DNA from: Litorilituus sp.
GTDB lineage: Bacteria; Pseudomonadota; Gammaproteobacteria; Enterobacterales; Alteromonadaceae
Assembly (NCBI GenBank): GCA_030754235.1
Contig: JASMAS010000049.1
Span: 1 to 55,866, forward strand
DNA length: 55,866 nucleotides
Reading direction: 5' to 3'
Part shown: in pieces, positions 51,804 to 55,866 of the stretch
Position numbering within the stretch: the stretch's first letter is position 1
Layout: every line of letters begins with the position of its first letter
Translations under genes and position numbers: made by a program
Notes under the pieces: generated by a model
What the model was told of the DNA's origin: nothing
The model's database searches: none
Seen by the model: the letters and a program-made list of their open reading frames with translations, nothing else

Positions 51804-52508
51804 TTAAGTTATACGATGTAGTTTGTTTTTAAGGCACAAACCGTCAATAGAAATTTCTGCACCATAGCTTAAAATTTCAACACCTTCTTTTATCGCCAAA
51901 TCAAATATTTCCGCATACTTTGAGTCAATGTGTGAAGCCGCTTGTACATTATTTATACCAGTATGTAATACGGTGAACAGGAGCACTGAACGATAACCTT
52001 GTTTTTTCATGTGAATTAACTCGCGTAAGTGTTTTTGGCCTCGTGTGGTTGTGGTGTCAGGAAAATAACCTTTTCCATCGTCGAGTAAGGTACAACTTTT
52101 AACTTCTACGTAGCAATGAGGTTTATCATCATCTGTCAATAAGAAGTCAATGCGACTATTTTCGTGACCATATTTTACCTCGCGCTTAAGGCTAGAATAC
52201 CCTTGCAATTCCTTAATAGTGCCCGATTGTATAGCTTGCTCTGCAAGTTGATTAGCGCGGGCGGTATTAACGCAAATGAAATGACCTGCTTTAGTTTGGG
52301 TTAACTCCCAACTAAGTTTATATTTTCGTTTTGGATTATCATTGGTTAGGAGCCATACCGTATCGTTTAGATTAGCACACCCTGTCATTTTTCCTGTATT
52401 TGAACAATATACCGTGGTCATAGTGCCATCTTCGAGTATGACATCAGCAAGAAATCGTTTATAACGCTTAACTAGCGTAGCTTGCTGTAAAGCTGGAGTA
52501 TATTTCAT
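51804..52508 (-). CDS. sfsA: Sugar fermentation stimulation protein A homologue
   Basis: A 234-residue SfsA-family protein: [14 protein letters not shown] (OB-fold start), [12 protein letters not shown], the nuclease-like core FLLTDD...[10 protein letters not shown] and [16 protein letters not shown]. In E. coli sfsA also neighbours dksA. It was named for an effect on maltose genes, but the biochemical role is not settled; the Asp/ExK arrangement suggests a nuclease fold. ATG 52508 is the natural start. It stands on the same strand as dksA but is separated by 460 bases. Confidence 0.95.
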   Translation of the reverse strand: MKYTPALQQATLVKRYKRFLADVILEDGTMTTVYCSNTGKMTGCANLNDTVWLLTNDNPKRKYKLSWELTQTKAGHFICVNTARANQLAEQAIQSGTIKELQGYSSLKREVKYGHENSRIDFLLTDDDKPHCYVEVKSCTLLDDGKGYFPDTTTTRGQKHLRELIHMKKQGYRSVLLFTVLHTGINNVQAASHIDSKYAEIFDLAIKEGVEILSYGAEISIDGLCLKNKLHRIT

Positions 52509-52579
52509 AAGGGTATTGTTACACTTTTGGGGTTTTCGAATAAGTGTAACAATAATGATGCAAAATTTACGCTTTAAAC

Positions 52580-53002
52580 TTATATGTTAGCGGTATTTTT
52601 AGCGTATGTTTCGATAAAACTGTCTAACCACAGCTTGGCATTATCTTGATCACTAAAAAAATTAAATTGAATACAGCAAGTTTGATAAATACGCTGTAAT
52701 TGCATTTGAAGAATATCAGCATAGGGACTATTGGTAATTACTGCGGCTATGGCAACCATGCCGTTTTGTATTCTAAAGCGTGTTGTATCAATTAAATTTT
52801 GTTCAGCATCTGGGGTGAAAACACCATTGCCTTTGAAGGAGATTAAGGAACCCCAAGGTATGTTTGACATTTGTTTTGTATATATTTCAATGTCTTGGTG
52901 GTATTTTTTGGCTGTTATCTCGTTAAAGGGGCCTTGAGCATCAATTAGTAAAATATTATTTTCCCGTTCAATACTATAACTTCCGTGCGCTGAAAATTGC
53001 AT
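52580..53002 (-). CDS. Hypothetical protein, possible STAS/SpoIIAA-like fold
   Basis: A 140-residue cytosolic protein with alternating strands and helices: [19 protein letters not shown], then [28 protein letters not shown] and an end with [14 protein letters not shown]. That pattern, including an F-D/N-x-x-x-A-x-x-W-L ending, resembles STAS/SpoIIAA-like domains found in marine gammaproteobacteria. Function unknown. AGGA precedes ATG 53002. Downstream lies sfsA (71-base gap), and the gene is divergent from hrpB. Confidence 0.7.
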   Translation of the reverse strand: MQFSAHGSYSIERENNILLIDAQGPFNEITAKKYHQDIEIYTKQMSNIPWGSLISFKGNGVFTPDAEQNLIDTTRFRIQNGMVAIAAVITNSPYADILQMQLQRIYQTCCIQFNFFSDQDNAKLWLDSFIETYAKNTANI

Positions 53003-53258
53003 GCTTGATATCCTGATATAACGAACTAAAAAAGGGCTCTATTGATAGCAAGTTTTTAAAAGCTTGCCAAGTAAGCATATTTTATTATCTTTGCAAGTTT
53101 ATATTTTATAACTATTTCAAGGGCTTAGCGTTTATTTTTTTTGTGGGTTAAAAGTCGTTTTAGTGCCAAACACCGTACTTTGCTATTTTTTTGCATTGTT
53201 AGGTAATCATTAATAAAAATTGGTATCATGTTGGCAACAGCTTCCATTACGTTTTTTT

Positions 53259-55811
53259 ATGTCTGTCTTACCGCCATTGCCCATTGAGGCTATTCAATCT
53301 TCTTTTTGCCAAGTGATAAGCGAGCATCATACGGTAATTTTATCAGCCCCGCCAGGAGCGGGTAAGTCAACTTGTTTACCACTGTGGTTATTGGGTTTGC
53401 CTGAATTTTCGGCACAAAAAATATACTTGCTACAGCCGCGTAGACTGGCAGTGAAAAATATCGCTACTTATTTGGCTAAACAATTAAATGAAAGGGTCGG
53501 CCATACGATTGGCTATCGATTACGTAATGAAATTGAAGTATCAAAACATACTCGCTTAGAAGTGATTACCGAAGGAATTTTAACACAAATTATTCAGCGA
53601 GATGCAGAGCTACTCCACTGTGGTTTAGTGGTTTTTGATGAATTTCATGAGCGCTCCCTGCAGGGAGATCTCGCTTTTGCATTAACCCGTGACGTACAAC
53701 AAGGCTTACGTGATGATTTAAAAATACTGTTAATGTCAGCGACTTTAGATATTGATTATTTGGTTAAAGCTCTCCCTGATGCTAAGGTGCTTTCAAGTGA
53801 AGGACGAAGCTTTCCTGTTGAATTGCATTATCACGCCCCTACTAACCTTCAACGTTGGCGTGAGCATGCTGTGACGATTATTCAGCATCAAATGTTTAAT
53901 CATCAGGGATCGATATTAGTCTTTTTACCGGGAGTCGCTGATATTCATTATATTGTTAACGTATTGAGCGAATTTTGTCCGAACGATTTATTGCTATGCC
54001 CTTTGTTTGGTAATCTTAGTGTAAAAGAACAACAGTACGCCATTATGCCTTGTGAATCAGGTAAACGAAAATTAGTATTAGCCACCAATATTGCTGAAAC
54101 GTCTTTAACGATTGAAGGTGTTAATATGGTGATCGATTGCGGGCTAGAAAAGGTAGCTAAATATGATAGTTCCAGCTTAATGAATAAGTTGGTTCAACAG
54201 CAAATAGCTAAAGCCTCTGCGACCCAAAGAGCGGGTAGAGCAGGGCGGTTAATGGCGGGGAAATGTATTAGAGTGTTCTCTAAAGATGACTTTGAACGTC
54301 GCCCTGAGCATAGTGACAATGATATTCAACAAGCTGATTTGTTACCCACGTTAATAGAAGCTGCTCGCTGGGGAGTGGCAAGTTTAGCTGAGCTGCCCTT
54401 ATTAGAGTTACCTGCTGCATCAAAAGAGCAGCAAGCATGGCAAGAGCTGCAAAAGTTAAACCTCGTTAGTAAACAGAATAAACTAACAATACATGGTGAG
54501 CAGGTAGCTAATTTGCCTTGTCATCCGCGCTTTGCCCATATGTTATTGATGGCTAAACAATCGGATGAAACATTAGTGATTTTAGCCTGTTTATTAGCTG
54601 CCACATTAGAAGAGAAAGATATTTTTAGCGCTGAAAAGTCTCGGTTTGATTGTAATATTTCCCATCGACTTGATTTGATTATTGCCCGATGGCAACAACC
54701 TTCACCTTCGATGAAAAACATCATCAAACAGGCGCAAACATTACTCAAAAGTTTAAATGTTTCGCGCAAACGTGCTTCATTGTTAATCGCAACTTTACCT
54801 TTACATAAAATAGGTTTGTTACTTGCCTATGCGTATCCAGAAAGAATAGCAAAAGCGAGAAAAACAGTTGGTGATTTTGTTTGCGCTAACGGTAAAGGTG
54901 TTAGCTTAAATGCCGACGATGCCTTAGCAAATGAAAGTTATATTGTTGTGGCAGATTTACTTAAGCTTAATCACTGTTTAAAGGTGCGTTTAGCTGCCAG
55001 TATAGAACTAACACAGATTGAACACGCTTTTGATTCGCAAATAGTAGATAAAGAGCTGGTGAGGTATGATGAAAACTGCGGTAAAATTATTGCTAGACAG
55101 CAACGTAAATTAGCATCATTAGTGTTAACTGAAAAAGCATCTGAGCAGAAAGTTACCCCTGAAGCGGTGAGTGATATGTGGTGTGATCTTGTCATAAGCA
55201 AGGGGTTAAACATCTTAAACTGGCAAGCAAGAGATATAGCGTTAAAAGCTAGATGGCAATGGTTAAGAGATAATTTTCCACAATATAGCATTTGTGATAT
55301 TTCACCAAAGTCATTATTGGAAAATTTAGCGAGTTGGTTTGCTCCCTTTGTTGGTGAGATAAAATCAAAAGCAAAATTAAGAACACTGGATCTGTCAGCG
55401 ATGCTGCTTTCTCAATTAGATTACGCACAACAACAAATTTTACAGCAGGCAGCCCCGAGTCATTATATTGGCCCTACAGGGCGACGTTGTTTGATCACTT
55501 ATTCAAACCAAAAATTTCCTAAAGTTTCTTTACCTATGCAAGAGGTTTATGGCTTAGAGAAAACGCCCTGTGTTGGGATTATTCATAATGAACAAGGTAT
55601 CCCGCTTGTTCTAGAGTTGTTATCTCCTGCACAAAGACCTATTCAGGTAACACAAAATTTAACTGAGTTTTGGTTAGGAAGTTATAAAGCCGTACAAAAG
55701 GATATGAAGAGTCGTTACCCCAAGCACTATTGGCCTGATGATCCTGCTAATGCAAAAGCAACTAATAAAACTAAACGCTACATAACAGATAAAAATACAG
55801 ATAAAAAATAA
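53259..55811 (+). CDS. hrpB: ATP-dependent RNA helicase HrpB
   Basis: A DEAH-type helicase of unknown physiological role in most bacteria. The start is set at ATG 53259 (850 residues) because SVLPPLPIEAIQ matches the HrpB N-terminus; the frame reaches a TTG at 53220 with no ribosome binding site, though the one at 53259 is also weak. Motifs: APPGAGKST (I), DEFHERS (II, with Phe in the DExH box), LMSATLD (III), FLPGVADI, NIAETSLTIEGV (V), QRAGRAGR (VI). The C-terminal HrpB-specific domain ends with YPKHYWPDDPANA. Same position relative to sfsA/dksA as in E. coli. Confidence 0.96.
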   Translation: MSVLPPLPIEAIQSSFCQVISEHHTVILSAPPGAGKSTCLPLWLLGLPEFSAQKIYLLQPRRLAVKNIATYLAKQLNERVGHTIGYRLRNEIEVSKHTRLEVITEGILTQIIQRDAELLHCGLVVFDEFHERSLQGDLAFALTRDVQQGLRDDLKILLMSATLDIDYLVKALPDAKVLSSEGRSFPVELHYHAPTNLQRWREHAVTIIQHQMFNHQGSILVFLPGVADIHYIVNVLSEFCPNDLLLCPLFGNLSVKEQQYAIMPCESGKRKLVLATNIAETSLTIEGVNMVIDCGLEKVAKYDSSSLMNKLVQQQIAKASATQRAGRAGRLMAGKCIRVFSKDDFERRPEHSDNDIQQADLLPTLIEAARWGVASLAELPLLELPAASKEQQAWQELQKLNLVSKQNKLTIHGEQVANLPCHPRFAHMLLMAKQSDETLVILACLLAATLEEKDIFSAEKSRFDCNISHRLDLIIARWQQPSPSMKNIIKQAQTLLKSLNVSRKRASLLIATLPLHKIGLLLAYAYPERIAKARKTVGDFVCANGKGVSLNADDALANESYIVVADLLKLNHCLKVRLAASIELTQIEHAFDSQIVDKELVRYDENCGKIIARQQRKLASLVLTEKASEQKVTPEAVSDMWCDLVISKGLNILNWQARDIALKARWQWLRDNFPQYSICDISPKSLLENLASWFAPFVGEIKSKAKLRTLDLSAMLLSQLDYAQQQILQQAAPSHYIGPTGRRCLITYSNQKFPKVSLPMQEVYGLEKTPCVGIIHNEQGIPLVLELLSPAQRPIQVTQNLTEFWLGSYKAVQKDMKSRYPKHYWPDDPANAKATNKTKRYITDKNTDKK

Positions 55812-55824
55812 GGCAATGTCCTAG

Positions 55825-55866
55825 ATGTCACCCCAAAAAACACCCCCTCGCCCTGCTAAGCAAAAG
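55825..55866 (+). CDS. mrcB: Start of probable penicillin-binding protein 1B gene (truncated by window end)
   Basis: ATG 55825, 13 bases after the hrpB stop with AAGG upstream, opens a frame that reads MSPQKTPPRPAKQK to the window edge. A Pro/Lys-rich cytoplasmic N-terminus is typical of PBP1B, and mrcB follows hrpB in E. coli and relatives. Only 14 codons are visible, so the identity rests mostly on gene order. Confidence 0.5.
   Translation, partial: MSPQKTPPRPAKQK

Noticed and set aside
1..55866. CRISPR arrays, rRNA, tRNA, transposases or phage genes
   Set aside because: No regularly spaced repeats, no cloverleaf-like or rRNA-like stretch and no transposase, integrase or phage structural gene were recognised in reading the window.

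Overview
The window looks like chromosome of a marine, low-GC gammaproteobacterium of the Alteromonadales, most like Colwelliaceae (Colwellia/Thalassotalea). The clues are AT-rich codon use, PanP in place of PanD, a DUF3016 protein, several large TonB-dependent receptors (TBDRs), and a housekeeping gene order at the right end that follows the E. coli order hrpB-sfsA-dksA-gluQ-pcnB-folK-panBC-yadGH. The placement is inferred from gene content, not from a search.

Layout. (1) 1-924: 3' part of pgi. (2) 1.1-5.3 kb: an accessory block with a YtrA-type GntR regulator, two membrane proteins and an exported alpha/beta hydrolase, bracketed by two related structured repeats that each end in a terminator-like hairpin. 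(3) 5.3-8.7 kb: an AraC-family regulator and a TBDR, with a Fur-box-like sequence upstream, probably siderophore uptake. (4) 9.0-12.8 kb: DUF3016 protein, orphan ParA, and the divergent epmB/efp pair. (5) 12.9-39.8 kb: a large alpha-glucan (starch/pullulan/maltodextrin) utilisation locus. It holds a LacI-type regulator, an MFS sugar transporter, glucokinase, GH31 and GH13 glucosidases, an exported alpha-amylase, two TBDRs, two lipoprotein pullulanases and a flavin-dependent tryptophan-halogenase homologue. A MscS channel gene lies inside it. (6) 40.0-55.9 kb: core genes yadGH, a trmB-like gene, panP, panC, panB, folK, pcnB, SDR, flavin reductase, gluQ, dksA, sfsA, hrpB and the first codons of a probable mrcB.

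How the sugar locus works (inference from families). Lipoprotein pullulanases and the amylase cut alpha-glucans outside the cell or in the periplasm. The two TBDRs import oligosaccharides, periplasmic GH31 trims or transglycosylates them, the MFS carrier moves sugar across the inner membrane, cytosolic GH13_23 alpha-glucosidase releases glucose and Glk phosphorylates it; pgi, the next step, sits at the left edge. Eight near-identical 14-bp palindromes (TGMATACGTATKCA type) lie before the MFS gene, between the GH31 and GH13 genes, before TBDR1, and between TBDR2 and the second pullulanase. They make a coherent operator set for the LacI-type regulator.

Points that deserve a second look are the likely AUC start codon of pcnB (parallel to the AUU start known in E. 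coli), a 31-codon ORF with a perfect ribosome binding site whose stop overlaps the pullulanase start, a 31-codon membrane-peptide gene before panP, the halogenase inside a starch regulon, and the paired structured repeats at 1.1 and 5.1 kb.
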